A stretch of DNA of 58,003 nucleotides from Bacteroidales bacterium (GCA_028282785.1 JANQHE010000011.1:1-58003), one strand, 5' to 3'. Counted from the first letter of the stretch, positions 1-8,842 are shown. Numbers and translations: made by a program. The notes: a model not told the origin generated them from the sequence alone.

Positions 1-1
1 A

Positions 2-1900
2 ATTTGTATGGCTGTTATGGAATACAATGAGCTCGGGCAACTAACCAGGAAGAAGCTCAACAAGAATGCAAATGGAAGCTTTTTGCAGGAAATAGATTAC
101 GAGTATAATATCCGTGGATGGACAACTAAAATTAATGACCCTGATAATTTAGGAAATGATAAGTTTGCAATGGAATTGTTTTACAATGATGTAATACCGG
201 AAGTAAACAACACAGGCGATGAACAATACAACGGAAATATTGCAGCGGTTAAGTGGAACACCCCTGAATTTGGTGTAAAAGCTTACGGTTACGGGTATGA
301 TGAAATAAACCGCTTGGAAAGAGCAAAGTTTGCAGCAGGAATGGCTTTAAATACTGATGTTGACAAATACAGTGTTGACTATAGTTATGATGCAAATGGC
401 AATATACTTACCCTGGGAAGACACAATACAGCAACAGGGTACATTGACAATCTAACTATGACGTATGACGGAAACCAACTAAAAACAGCTGATGATAGCG
501 GAGATTTAGTATTAGGTTTTTATGATGGAACTGATGCTGAAATAGAGTATCATTATGACCATAATGGAAATATGAATATTGATGATAACAAAGGTTTTGT
601 TTTTGCTTACAACTATTTGAATTTACCAAAAGAAATTGTAGGTGGAAACGATACGGTAAGGTACATTTATGATGCAAACGGAGCAAAGTTAAGTAAAGAA
701 CTTGTACAAGGCGGAACAGTTAATTACACCGATTATGCCGGAAACTTTGTGTATAAAGATGGAGATTTAGATTATATTTCAACCAGTGAAGGTAGAATAA
801 CAGAACCTACAGCAGGAACAATACAATACGAATACTTCTTAAAAGACCATTTAGGCAACACACGTACTGTATTTGCTGATGGTAACGGAGATGGAGTACT
901 GGCAGACAATGAAGTGTTACAGGAAACTCATTATTACCCTTATGGAATGAGCATCGGCGACTTGGTTGTTGACCGTGGAGCTGATAATAAATATTTGTAC
1001 AACGGAAAGGAAATGCAAGATGAAAAGCTAGATGGAGTAAGTTTGGCACTTTATGATTTTGGTAAAAGGTTTAAAATGAACGATATTCCTGTTTTTACTA
1101 CCATTGACCCGTTAGCAGAAACATTTAATTTTCAAAGTCCATATGTTTACGCGAATAATAATCCAATAAAATTTATTGATTTTAATGGAGAAGGAGCTGT
1201 TAAAGGTCCATTTTCTTCAAGTGATAGGGTGTATAAGACAAATTTCGGAGTAAGAGCAACAAGAATTACAACAAGCCAAAGAAGAGGAATGAATGTTTCT
1301 CTAAACGTAATGAATACATTTTGTAAAGGTGGAGCGATTATGTCAATTGTTAATAATTATGCAACTGCCAATAATGGAATGGATTATGCAAAAGCTACGG
1401 GAAAAACATTAGGATCAGGTATAGGATATGGGTTTAAGTATGCCATGGAATATGGTGCTAAAGATGTGGGAATTTTTACTGCAGCAGGTAAAACTATGGG
1501 AAATTTAGGTAAAGGAGCAGGTAATCTTATGAAAGGATTTGGGATTATAGGAATTGTAAATGCAGCTACTGATGATGCTCCAACTAAACAAGAAACCTTG
1601 GAGGCATTTACATTTAAGATTGGAATAATTAGTATGGGAGGTAGTGAAAATATTGTAAATGAAGGATTGTTAGATTTTTATAATCAAGATGGGGATGTTG
1701 GAGCAGTTCAGAATGGGTTAAATGCAATATATTCTGTTTTAAATGATATTTTAAGTGAATATGACTTAACCACTAATGAAGGGATTAGTTCTGCTAAGAT
1801 ATATATAAGTGAGAATTATCAATCAATAATAGATTCGGTAATGAATTTAATAAATGAAAATAACCAAAAAGAAAAGAAAGATGATGAAAAGAAAAAATAG
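2..1900 (+). CDS. RHS repeat-associated core protein with unknown C-terminal domain (5' end outside window)
   Basis: YD/RHS-repeat protein of the polymorphic toxin type, presumed exported or surface-attached. The frame is open at the left edge, and the first residues match an internal stretch of the longer paralogue at 6279, so the true start lies upstream; the Met at base 8 is internal. Counted from that Met, YD repeats fill about residues 1-270. The conserved core end follows, with DHLGNTR near 280, DPLAE near 367 and an IDFNG boundary near 391. Residues 396-630 are unrelated to the other cassettes: Gly-rich hydrophobic stretches (AGKTMGNLGKGAGNLMKGFG) and a K/E/D-rich tail. I do not recognise this domain; by position it should be the toxin or effector. 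The next gene starts inside the 3' end of this one. Confidence 0.85.
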   Translation: MCMAVMEYNELGQLTRKKLNKNANGSFLQEIDYEYNIRGWTTKINDPDNLGNDKFAMELFYNDVIPEVNNTGDEQYNGNIAAVKWNTPEFGVKAYGYGYDEINRLERAKFAAGMALNTDVDKYSVDYSYDANGNILTLGRHNTATGYIDNLTMTYDGNQLKTADDSGDLVLGFYDGTDAEIEYHYDHNGNMNIDDNKGFVFAYNYLNLPKEIVGGNDTVRYIYDANGAKLSKELVQGGTVNYTDYAGNFVYKDGDLDYISTSEGRITEPTAGTIQYEYFLKDHLGNTRTVFADGNGDGVLADNEVLQETHYYPYGMSIGDLVVDRGADNKYLYNGKEMQDEKLDGVSLALYDFGKRFKMNDIPVFTTIDPLAETFNFQSPYVYANNNPIKFIDFNGEGAVKGPFSSSDRVYKTNFGVRATRITTSQRRGMNVSLNVMNTFCKGGAIMSIVNNYATANNGMDYAKATGKTLGSGIGYGFKYAMEYGAKDVGIFTAAGKTMGNLGKGAGNLMKGFGIIGIVNAATDDAPTKQETLEAFTFKIGIISMGGSENIVNEGLLDFYNQDGDVGAVQNGLNAIYSVLNDILSEYDLTTNEGISSAKIYISENYQSIIDSVMNLINENNQKEKKDDEKKK

Positions 1901-2279
1901 ATTCGTGTTATTATTTATTTCTTTATTTATAGCAATTACTGTATTTGCACAAAGTATAGAAAACACTGATTTAACTGGTAATTGGGTATGTTATAAAAAA
2001 ACATTAAAAAATGGAAAAACTGGAGAAAATGTAACTCTTAATAAAAAGCCATTTGTGCCAAATATGACACTTGAGTTTTTAGAAAATAATACACTAAAGA
2101 TAACAGAAGGAACTTATACAACTGAAATAAACTATCTTTTAAATGATGACAGGATAAGTTTTGGTAATAGAAAGTACCTAATCGAGAAAGCAACTAAAAG
2201 TGAATTAATATTATTAGAGATTAAAGAAACTTTTAGTGACGATTTTCTTTATAGAAGATATTTTAAGAAAAAAGATTAG
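1881..2279 (+). CDS. Small secreted lipocalin-like protein, candidate immunity protein
   Basis: About 132 residues. The frame is open upstream of 1881, but the two adjacent ATGs at 1881 and 1884 give a classic signal peptide (KRKNR, then FVLLFISLFIAITVFAQ), so I place the start there. It overlaps the last 20 bases of the RHS gene in another frame, which suggests translational coupling. The mature part begins with an LTGNW motif and alternates short polar strands, as small lipocalin-like periplasmic proteins do. Its place directly behind a toxin-type RHS C-terminus makes an immunity role likely, but that is inference; no catalytic motif is visible. Confidence 0.65.
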   Translation: MMKRKNRFVLLFISLFIAITVFAQSIENTDLTGNWVCYKKTLKNGKTGENVTLNKKPFVPNMTLEFLENNTLKITEGTYTTEINYLLNDDRISFGNRKYLIEKATKSELILLEIKETFSDDFLYRRYFKKKD

Positions 2280-2287
2280 AAGTATTA

Positions 2288-2842
2288 ATGAGCAAATTTG
2301 AAACAGTTCATATTAGTTCAAGAAGATATTTTTTAAACAGAATTTTCAAGTATGTATATTTTGTTCTGAGTTTAATTTTGTTCTTTTTGGTTTATGGTGG
2401 AAGAATGAACTATGATAAAGGATATCTTATAAGAATGAACTCTCCCCAATGGGTTATTTATTTAGGAGTAGTACTATTTTTTTTATTTGTAATACTTTAT
2501 CTGAAAAGTTTAATTGGTAATAGTTATAAGCTTGGCAGGATAACTGTTACAGATACTGTGATTAAATTACATAGAAAAGATATCACTTACAAACTAAGTG
2601 AAGTTAGTAGTTTAGAAATATTATTAGATACAACTAAATATAAGTTATCAAAAAATAGAGATTTTACTAAAGGTGCAGGGAATAATTGGTTTATTTTTAT
2701 TGATAAAGAGAAGAAATGTAAAATTGAATTTTTGATAGAGACAAAAGAACAAGAAGAGCAGTTGTTAAATGTTCTAAAGACATGGAATAATGATGTTAAA
2801 TATGTATTGGGAGAAGCAAAGCCTATAGAATGGGAGCTTTAG
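2288..2842 (+). CDS. Two-helix membrane protein of unknown function, candidate immunity protein
   Basis: 184 residues. Two hydrophobic segments (about 22-42, YVYFVLSLILFFLVYG, and 55-73, WVIYLGVVLFFLFVILYL) are followed by a soluble domain of about 110 residues with alternating strands and a C-terminal amphipathic helix, similar in outline to membrane-anchored PH-like (YdbT/YokE-type) domains. That likeness is only by shape. It starts 8 bases after the preceding secreted protein and is the last gene of this cassette. Either of the two small genes, or both, could protect against the upstream RHS C-terminal domain. Confidence 0.65.
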   Translation: MSKFETVHISSRRYFLNRIFKYVYFVLSLILFFLVYGGRMNYDKGYLIRMNSPQWVIYLGVVLFFLFVILYLKSLIGNSYKLGRITVTDTVIKLHRKDITYKLSEVSSLEILLDTTKYKLSKNRDFTKGAGNNWFIFIDKEKKCKIEFLIETKEQEEQLLNVLKTWNNDVKYVLGEAKPIEWEL

Positions 2843-2923
2843 TTAAAAAATAAGACTTTATAAAACCCAGCCTTATTACGAGTTGGTTTTTTTAAGGAAC
2901 CAAAACAAATGAAAACAAAACAT

Positions 2924-2945
2924 CTTTTCCGGATAACCGGAAAAG
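2924..2945. repeat. Perfect hairpin at an RHS cassette junction
   Basis: Nine-base arms (CTTTTCCGG and CCGGAAAAG) around an ATAA loop. It lies between the membrane protein gene ending at 2842 and the resumption of RHS-core homology near 2999. No T-run follows, so it is not a typical intrinsic terminator. It may be a boundary palindrome or the trace of a small mobile element. Confidence 0.5.
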
Positions 2946-3037
2946 GTATAAAAATACAAGTTCTTTAATGTATTGAAAGGTTAGGAAACTTACTTGTAGG
3001 TAATTTTGTATACAAGGGTGGAGACTTAAATTATATC

Positions 3038-4090
3038 TTGATGGATGAAGGAAGGATAACAAAACCAACTGCAGGAACGTTCCAGTATGAATACTTCTTA
3101 ACAGATCATTTGGGCAACACCCGTACTGTATTTGCTGATGGTAATGGTGATGGAGTACTGGCAGATAATGAAGTATTACAGGAAACACATTACTATCCCT
3201 TTGGCATGAGTATAGGAGATTTGGCGATTGATCGTGGAGTAGATAATAAAATAAGATTTGGTGGGAAAGAGTTGCAAGATGATGATTTGAATGGAGTTAA
3301 TTTGGCACTTATTGATTTTGGAGCAAGGTTCTTGGATAATTTTAGGTGGACAACAATAGACCCAAGAGCAGAAGAACGCTATTCATTAAGTCCGTATAAT
3401 TATTGTAGTCTTAATCCTATTAATAGAATCGATCCAGATGGAATGTTAGATGATGAATGGGATTATGATGTTGAAACTAGTGAAATGGAATGGAAAAGTG
3501 ATAAAGGTGGTAGTGAAACGCAATACGTTAATATTAAACAAGATGGGAAACAAATAGGAGAAGCTAGTGTTTCAGGAGATAAAGTATTTGCTTATAAATT
3601 AAGAAATAGTGTGGTTGTTACAAATAAAGATCGGTTATTTAATGATCAAACATATAATAGTGAAACTGGCTATGAATATACTTCGGAAGAATTTAAGGTT
3701 AGAAATAAATATATTGAGAGTGGATCTGTTTTTAAAACGGCAATCTTATCTGCTGAATCACAAGGGAAACCATTGTCAATAACGTATAAAGAAGAAGAAA
3801 AGAAATATGGTTATACTACTATGCGGATTAGAATGCTAGGATTAGCCATATCAACAACTTGGGATATCTTACCATCACCATCGCCTAATGTTAGAAGGAT
3901 TGGAAAATTAAATTTAGCAACTACTTCTAGTGTTAAACCAGGGCTTTATGGTTATAAGGGATTATCTTCGTTAACTGGAAAAACTAGTTGGAATAGGTTT
4001 TTACAAGCAAATAAAGGAAAATATTCAGGAAAAGGATGGCAGCAAAAAGCAGCTGCTGATTATTATAATTCTAATTTTTATAAGCAATGA
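3038..4090 (+). CDS. Orphan RHS core fragment with unknown C-terminal domain
   Basis: 5'-truncated RHS cassette. RHS homology starts abruptly near 2999 (GNFVYKGGDLNYI) and the frame is open from 2969. The first usable starts are TTG 3038 or ATG 3041, so it may be silent unless joined to a longer core by recombination. About 120 core residues remain, ending at NPINRIDPDG. The variable part of roughly 215 residues includes a short C-terminal block rich in Trp, Lys and Tyr (SSLTGKTSWNRFLQANKGKY, then AAADYY) that could be a small catalytic domain. I do not recognise the family. The stop overlaps the ATG of the next gene (ATGA), typical of effector-immunity pairs. Confidence 0.7.
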   Translation: MMDEGRITKPTAGTFQYEYFLTDHLGNTRTVFADGNGDGVLADNEVLQETHYYPFGMSIGDLAIDRGVDNKIRFGGKELQDDDLNGVNLALIDFGARFLDNFRWTTIDPRAEERYSLSPYNYCSLNPINRIDPDGMLDDEWDYDVETSEMEWKSDKGGSETQYVNIKQDGKQIGEASVSGDKVFAYKLRNSVVVTNKDRLFNDQTYNSETGYEYTSEEFKVRNKYIESGSVFKTAILSAESQGKPLSITYKEEEKKYGYTTMRIRMLGLAISTTWDILPSPSPNVRRIGKLNLATTSSVKPGLYGYKGLSSLTGKTSWNRFLQANKGKYSGKGWQQKAAADYYNSNFYKQ

Positions 4091-4719
4091 TAAAACTTAA
4101 GCATATTCTTTATTTTTTTGGACTAATTATTTTATTCACGAATTGCAAGAATAAATTAATAAATAAAGTAGCAGATATTCAAAGTATTGACACTTCTGGG
4201 ATTTATTTTACATATACTCATAACGATTCGGTGTATTATGGTCATTTTTCATTAAATATTACTGATGAAGATTTTAGTTATATGGATGACTTAAAAATTA
4301 GCATCAGTAAAGAGAATCCGAAAGAATATTATTTTGTTTCTGTAATAAGAAAGAAATGGAATGCCGAAGAAGAGAATGTAATTATTAATATAGAAGATAA
4401 CGTGAGTTATTATAGCTACCATGATGTTGACTCTAAGCCTGTTTTTGCAACAGCAAATGATGAATTTGAGAATGATTCTGCAATTCAACAATATTTTCTA
4501 AATGATGCTGACGTTAAAGAAACTTATAAAATGGTTGGTGTATATATTCTAATAGATGGGTATGGTAAGGCTAGATTAAAGAAGGCAATGACGAATGATA
4601 ATAATGAAATAGAAATTATTAAAGAACGAATTAGTAAAATGCCTAATTTCACACCTGCCTATAATGGAACAGATACTGTTACTGTAAGTTATTTGATAGA
4701 GATTCCAGTATTTAATTAA
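4087..4719 (+). CDS. Lipoprotein, candidate immunity protein
   Basis: 210 residues with a lipoprotein signal: MIKLKHILYFFGLIILFTNC, where Cys20 is the likely lipidated residue. The mature domain is acidic, rich in Tyr and Asp/Asn, and resembles no family I know. Its ATG overlaps the stop of the preceding RHS gene by four bases. Coupling plus envelope location suggests it neutralises that cassette's C-terminal domain in the periplasm. After its TAA the same frame continues directly into the next RHS fragment, so the following cassette was pasted on right behind it. Confidence 0.7.
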   Translation: MIKLKHILYFFGLIILFTNCKNKLINKVADIQSIDTSGIYFTYTHNDSVYYGHFSLNITDEDFSYMDDLKISISKENPKEYYFVSVIRKKWNAEEENVIINIEDNVSYYSYHDVDSKPVFATANDEFENDSAIQQYFLNDADVKETYKMVGVYILIDGYGKARLKKAMTNDNNEIEIIKERISKMPNFTPAYNGTDTVTVSYLIEIPVFN

Positions 4720-4743
4720 GTTGGAATCATTACAGGACGTTCT

Positions 4744-5592
4744 TTGAACTGGTACGATTTTTATGCCAGGATGTACGACCCAGCTCTGGGTAGGTTCCAC
4801 ACAGTTGATCCTTTAGCTGAAAATTATTTATCTTGGAGTCCATATAATTATGTTTTAGGTAATCCTATTCGTTTTATTGACCCAGATGGAAGAAAAGTAA
4901 CTAAGACAGATAGTAGTTATGTTGTATCAGGAGATGATATTATAACTTATCATAGTTATTTGAAAGCAGTTAAAGACGGAGAAGGAACTATGGATAATCT
5001 TTATGAAGCATTAGAAAGTGCTTCAGCTTCTAATGATGGAGAAGGTGGACCATTTGCAACTACAATAGGAGAAGCTTCTGTTAAAACATTTAGGTCTGGT
5101 AGTACTATACCTTGGATGGAAACAGCAAGAAATGAAATAGGAGAAACAGAAAAAGCAGGGAGCAAACATAATAAACGGATTATGGAGTATCTTCATACAA
5201 CTGGTAGTTGGTGGGAAACTGACGAAACACCTTGGTGTTCCGCATTTGCTAATTGGAATATGCAACAGAATAACTTATCTGGAACAAATAGTGCACAAGC
5301 AATTTCTTGGCTGAATTATGGTAATACAATAAATAAACCTGCAGTCGGTTCTTTAGCTGTATTAAGTTATGGTGGCGGTAAAGGACATGTTGGTTATGTT
5401 GCAGGAATAACATCTGGTGGAGCAATTGTAATATTGGGTGGTAATCAGAGTAACTCAGTTAAGTATACTGCATTTAAAGCAACCAGTATATCTAGTTATG
5501 TTTATCCAGCAGGTTACGTAGTTGCACCTTTCCAATTTAATTTACCATTAATGAACAAAACGGAAAGCGGTAGTTATTCTAATACTCGTTAA
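4744..5592 (+). CDS. RHS core remnant fused to a CHAP/TIGR02594-type peptidoglycan hydrolase domain
   Basis: Only about 48 residues of RHS core remain ([24 protein letters not shown] to FIDPDG). The frame is open from 4720 and has no ATG near the junction; TTG 4744 is the only obvious start, so expression is uncertain. From about residue 125 there is a papain-like amidase domain of the CHAP/TIGR02594 type: [12 protein letters not shown], then Cys165 in [11 protein letters not shown], His215 in [11 protein letters not shown] and Asn234 in LGGNQSN. This catalytic set cleaves peptidoglycan stem peptides or amide bonds. The natural target would be the cell wall of a competitor, or of the producer if it were unprotected. 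The next gene is a lipoprotein that could be the matching immunity factor. Confidence 0.75.
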   Translation: MNWYDFYARMYDPALGRFHTVDPLAENYLSWSPYNYVLGNPIRFIDPDGRKVTKTDSSYVVSGDDIITYHSYLKAVKDGEGTMDNLYEALESASASNDGEGGPFATTIGEASVKTFRSGSTIPWMETARNEIGETEKAGSKHNKRIMEYLHTTGSWWETDETPWCSAFANWNMQQNNLSGTNSAQAISWLNYGNTINKPAVGSLAVLSYGGGKGHVGYVAGITSGGAIVILGGNQSNSVKYTAFKATSISSYVYPAGYVVAPFQFNLPLMNKTESGSYSNTR

Positions 5593-5603
5593 ATAATATA
5601 ATT

Positions 5604-6101
5604 ATGAAAAAAATAATGTTTTATGTTCTTGCAGTACTTTTAATAAGTTGTACTAATAAAGAAAATACAAATGCAGGAACTCAAAAAAAAGAATCTGATA
5701 GTTTTTCTCAGGATAAAACTGCTGAATTTATTGCGAAGTATACAGATACTCATGATATTTTTAAATTTGAGAATAATGAAGTTATCCAAGTATTAGCACT
5801 TAAAGAAAACGAAGCAAACAAACTAAGCTTTGTTTTAAAAGCAATAAGCAAAAATAGTGATGTTGAATCTTTGATAGATGGTAGTGCGGTACTAAAAGAA
5901 GGCGATGTGGAAATTGATGAAGATGAAGAAGGAATAGGATATCCTGTAAGTGAATATATTTACAATGATAAATGTTGGATTGCTTTAAGATTAGCTTTAC
6001 AATCTAAAGATATGGTAAGGATTAATACTGCTGATTGTGATAAGTTAAGTTCAAAATCAACTCCATTTGATTCTCAAGGAATACTTAAAAAGATTAACTA
6101 A
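5604..6101 (+). CDS. Lipoprotein, candidate immunity to the upstream hydrolase
   Basis: 165 residues. The N-terminus MKKIMFYVLAVLLISC is a lipoprotein signal with Cys16 as the lipidated residue, followed by an N/K/E/S-rich linker. The mature domain of about 125 residues is acidic, with a run of D and E near residues 110-120. No family is recognised. It starts 11 bases after the CHAP-domain cassette and ends just before a palindrome-rich junction. A periplasm-facing lipoprotein fits protection against a cell-wall hydrolase, but this rests on context only. Confidence 0.65.
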   Translation: MKKIMFYVLAVLLISCTNKENTNAGTQKKESDSFSQDKTAEFIAKYTDTHDIFKFENNEVIQVLALKENEANKLSFVLKAISKNSDVESLIDGSAVLKEGDVEIDEDEEGIGYPVSEYIYNDKCWIALRLALQSKDMVRINTADCDKLSSKSTPFDSQGILKKIN

Positions 6102-6112
6102 CTTTTTGGGGT

Positions 6113-6178
6113 CCCAGCTCGCGCGGACTACAAGTCCGCGCGTAAGATATAACAGTACACCCAGCTTTCGAGCTGGGT
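6113..6178. repeat. Two consecutive GC-rich hairpins at an RHS cassette junction
   Basis: Hairpin 1, at 6120-6142, has perfect 10-base arms (CGCGCGGACT and AGTCCGCGCG) with an ACA loop. Hairpin 2, at 6159-6178, has 8-base arms (ACCCAGCT and AGCTGGGT) with a TTCG tetraloop. The sequence CCCAGCT at 6113 can also pair with the 3' arm of hairpin 2, enclosing hairpin 1, so the whole block may form one folded unit. It is much more GC-rich than its surroundings, and no long T-run follows. Confidence 0.65.
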
Positions 6179-6182
6179 CTTG

Positions 6183-6276
6183 TTACTTATACGCTTGTTT
6201 AGTTTTATAATCCTGAATTAAAGCATCGATAACACTAAAAATCTGGTTGCGGTCTTGTTCAGGCATCTGTAGAATA
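6183..6276 (-). pseudogene. C-terminal remnant of an XRE-type regulator
   Basis: On the minus strand the stretch ends in TAA at 6185-6183 and reads ILQMPEQDRNQIFSVIDALI followed by QDYKTKQAYK. This matches my recollection of the C-terminal end of many Bacteroidota HTH XRE regulators (LP.EDR..IF..IDA.I.D.K...AY). No start codon or HTH region is present, because the sequence runs straight into the RHS fragment that begins near 6279. It is best read as a gene scar left by insertion or recombination of the RHS cassette. Confidence 0.5.
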
Positions 6277-6278
6277 TT

Positions 6279-8492
6279 GTGAATACCCAAATGGTGAATC
6301 TCTACGAAGAAATTGACGGAAACTACACCGGGGCAGACTTTGGTTATACCAATCAAAGCTTTCCAATACTTGGAGCAAACGACGAAATACTAACTGTCAC
6401 CTATTACGACAATTACGATTTCGACCAATACAACATACTGGATTATATGCGAACCTATAATTCAAACGATTTCCTTGTTTCGGAGATCAGCTATGCAGTA
6501 AAAGGGCAGATCACAGGTAGTAAAACCCGAATCCTGGGGACGGATGATTTTATAACAACAGTAACTTTTTTCGATGACAAGTACCGCCCAATAAGGACTT
6601 ACACAGAAAATTACCTGGGAGGTAATGATTTATTTTTAAATAAAATTGATTACATTGGTAATGTGTTAAAAACAAAACAGGTTCACGTGAAACAGTCAGG
6701 GGCTACTCCTATCATAATAAACCAACGATTTACTTACGACCATGCTCTCAGGTTAGATAGTGTATTCCATGAGATGGACGGTAACGGAGAAATTTGTATG
6801 GCTGTTATGGAATACAACGAATTGGGGCAACTGGTCAAAAAGAAACTCAACAAAAATCCTGATGGCAGTTTCTTGCAGGAAATAGATTATGAGTATAATA
6901 TAAGGGGGTGGACAACTAAAATAAACGACCCTCATAACCTGGGAGATGATCTATTTGCCATGCAACTGGCTTATAATGAAGATATAGGCCTTGGAGCTAC
7001 ATCTCAGTATAATGGAAATATCTCAGCAATAAAATGGGCAAATAGTGAGGAAACAGTAAACCGTGGATACGCTTTTGGTTATGACAATGTTGACCGTTTA
7101 ATAAAAGGTGACCATTTTGAGAATAGTACAACCACCACTAATTTTGATCTTGAATTGATATGCTATGATGCGAATGGTAATATTGACAGCTTATCCCGCT
7201 ATGGTGATGCAGGGAAACATATCGATGATTTAGTTTATGTATATGGAAATACCAACCAGAGACAATCGGTAAACGATATTGCAGCGAATTATGAAGAAGG
7301 CTTTTATGATGGTGCTAATACGACCGTCGAATATGGTTATGATGAAAACGGAAACCTAGCCTTTGATGACAATAAAGGCATTGTGGATATTCGTTACAAT
7401 TACCTGAACCTTCCTGAACGAATAGATTTTGGAAGTGGTGACAGCATTAATTTTATTTATGATGCCGCAGGAGTAAAACTTGCAAGGTTAATATCTGGCA
7501 CAGAAACAGGAGACCGTTATTACATAGGGAATATGGAATATAACCAGGTACAAACATTAGAATTCATACACACCGATGAGGGCCGTATACGATACAATGG
7601 TATTGACTATACTTATGATTATTATCTGAAAGACCATTTAGGCAATACTCGTGTAAGTTTTACAGAAAGTACAACCATACCAGGCCAAGCGGAAGCATTA
7701 CAAGTAGATAATTACTATCCCTTTGGAATGCGATTTAACCAGGCTCCAATTCTTCAGGTAGAAGAAAACAATTATTTGTACAATGGTAAAGAGCTACAAA
7801 AAAATTATGGATTAGGATGGTACTTTTATGGCGCACGGTATTATTCTCCGGCAGATCCAACATTTACAACCATAGACCCACTGGCTGAAAAGTTCCCTTG
7901 GCAATCTCCGTATGTTTATGCTAATAATAATCCAATACGTTACATCGACTGGATGGGAATGAGTGGAGAAGAACCGGGAACTACAAAGATTTATGTGAAA
8001 TTAGGTGCAAGTTTTGGACCTCAACTGGGTTTTAATATTGGAGATATAGTAAGTGGTACTCTAAGAGCAGCTAATGTGAAAGGAGAAGCAAAAATAGGAA
8101 TTAGTATTAGTCCTGAAGGGAAAGTAAGTTTCTTGCTTGAACAATCATCAAAAAATGTTAATTATGAAATGTCAGGTTCTATTCCTGTTGTTGGTGGAAA
8201 ATCAAAATCAAGCGAATATGGTACAAAAGACCACTCTGCATTTACTGAAGAAAAAAAGGAAACTCAACAAGGATTGGTAAAAGAGACTGTTACAGAAACC
8301 GATGAGAGTGTTACTACTACTAAATCAACTACATATGAAGTTGGTGCTGGAGCAAATGCAGTAATAGTTGGTGCAGAAGCGACTGTAGGTTTTGAATATA
8401 TAGAGAGTTCAAAGACAGAAAAGAAAACTAATGAAACTCAAAACACTCAAAATACCCAAAACACAGTAAAAAAGGAAGATGAAAAAAAATAA
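6279..8492 (+). CDS. RHS repeat-associated core protein with unknown C-terminal domain (longest cassette)
   Basis: 737 residues from GTG 6279; ATG 6291 is an alternative start. The N-terminus is probably truncated: there is no signal peptide and the frame starts at the edge of the XRE scar. Residues 1-165 are the more N-terminal part of the RHS shell, followed by YD repeats, DHLGNTRVSF near 450 and the boundary NPIRYIDWMG near 565. The variable domain of about 170 residues is Thr/Ser/Gly-rich with alternating strands and many charged residues, ending in a Q/N/T repeat (TQNTQNTQNT) and a K/E/D tail. The tail resembles that of the first cassette although the domains differ. Its function is not recognised. 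The next gene overlaps its 3' end. Confidence 0.8.
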   Translation: MNTQMVNLYEEIDGNYTGADFGYTNQSFPILGANDEILTVTYYDNYDFDQYNILDYMRTYNSNDFLVSEISYAVKGQITGSKTRILGTDDFITTVTFFDDKYRPIRTYTENYLGGNDLFLNKIDYIGNVLKTKQVHVKQSGATPIIINQRFTYDHALRLDSVFHEMDGNGEICMAVMEYNELGQLVKKKLNKNPDGSFLQEIDYEYNIRGWTTKINDPHNLGDDLFAMQLAYNEDIGLGATSQYNGNISAIKWANSEETVNRGYAFGYDNVDRLIKGDHFENSTTTTNFDLELICYDANGNIDSLSRYGDAGKHIDDLVYVYGNTNQRQSVNDIAANYEEGFYDGANTTVEYGYDENGNLAFDDNKGIVDIRYNYLNLPERIDFGSGDSINFIYDAAGVKLARLISGTETGDRYYIGNMEYNQVQTLEFIHTDEGRIRYNGIDYTYDYYLKDHLGNTRVSFTESTTIPGQAEALQVDNYYPFGMRFNQAPILQVEENNYLYNGKELQKNYGLGWYFYGARYYSPADPTFTTIDPLAEKFPWQSPYVYANNNPIRYIDWMGMSGEEPGTTKIYVKLGASFGPQLGFNIGDIVSGTLRAANVKGEAKIGISISPEGKVSFLLEQSSKNVNYEMSGSIPVVGGKSKSSEYGTKDHSAFTEEKKETQQGLVKETVTETDESVTTTKSTTYEVGAGANAVIVGAEATVGFEYIESSKTEKKTNETQNTQNTQNTVKKEDEKK

Positions 8493-8814
8493 TTTTATGA
8501 AAATGAAAAAAAATAATTTTTGGATTGTATGTTGGATAATCAACATATTGTATGCTTTAGCAATTCTAATGATTCCTATATTTTATGTGTATTACGCTGA
8601 TGATTTTGAATCTAAAAAATTATTAGGGGAATATATAAGAGAGTATTCTGTTAATTTACTATTTAGATTAGCAGGCTTAGTTACTTTTGTATTTTGGATT
8701 TATAATATTATAGTTTGGAATAAGAGAAAAGAAAGCATTTTACATTTATTGTTACTAATATTTTTAAATGTCTTATATGCTCCAATATATTACATCAGAG
8801 TAATTAAAAAGTAA
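8479..8814 (+). CDS. Small membrane protein, candidate immunity protein
   Basis: 111 residues or fewer. ATGs at 8479, 8497 and 8503 are all in frame, and the first lies inside the RHS gene. The start region is a tandem duplication: MKKNNF occurs twice, in MKKNNFMKMKKNNFW. Three hydrophobic segments are visible (about 17-37, 60-80 and 87-105), with short charged loops, so this is an inner-membrane protein. No family is recognised. Overlap with the RHS stop and co-orientation suggest it belongs to the cassette and protects against its C-terminal domain. Confidence 0.6.
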   Translation: MKKNNFMKMKKNNFWIVCWIINILYALAILMIPIFYVYYADDFESKKLLGEYIREYSVNLLFRLAGLVTFVFWIYNIIVWNKRKESILHLLLLIFLNVLYAPIYYIRVIKK

Positions 8815-8842
8815 ATATATAAAGAAGCCCAGTCAATTGAAT

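Noticed and set aside
4087-5592. The lipoprotein gene at 4087 and the CHAP cassette at 4744 as one gene split by a nonsense codon
   Set aside because: They share the frame, but the second part starts with typical RHS core, which would not belong to an immunity lipoprotein. The adjacency is better explained by cassette joining.
6753-6935. Small minus-strand frames inside the RHS genes (for example here and at 456-686)
   Set aside because: They are antisense shadows with His/Tyr/Leu-rich composition produced by the YD-repeat codons.
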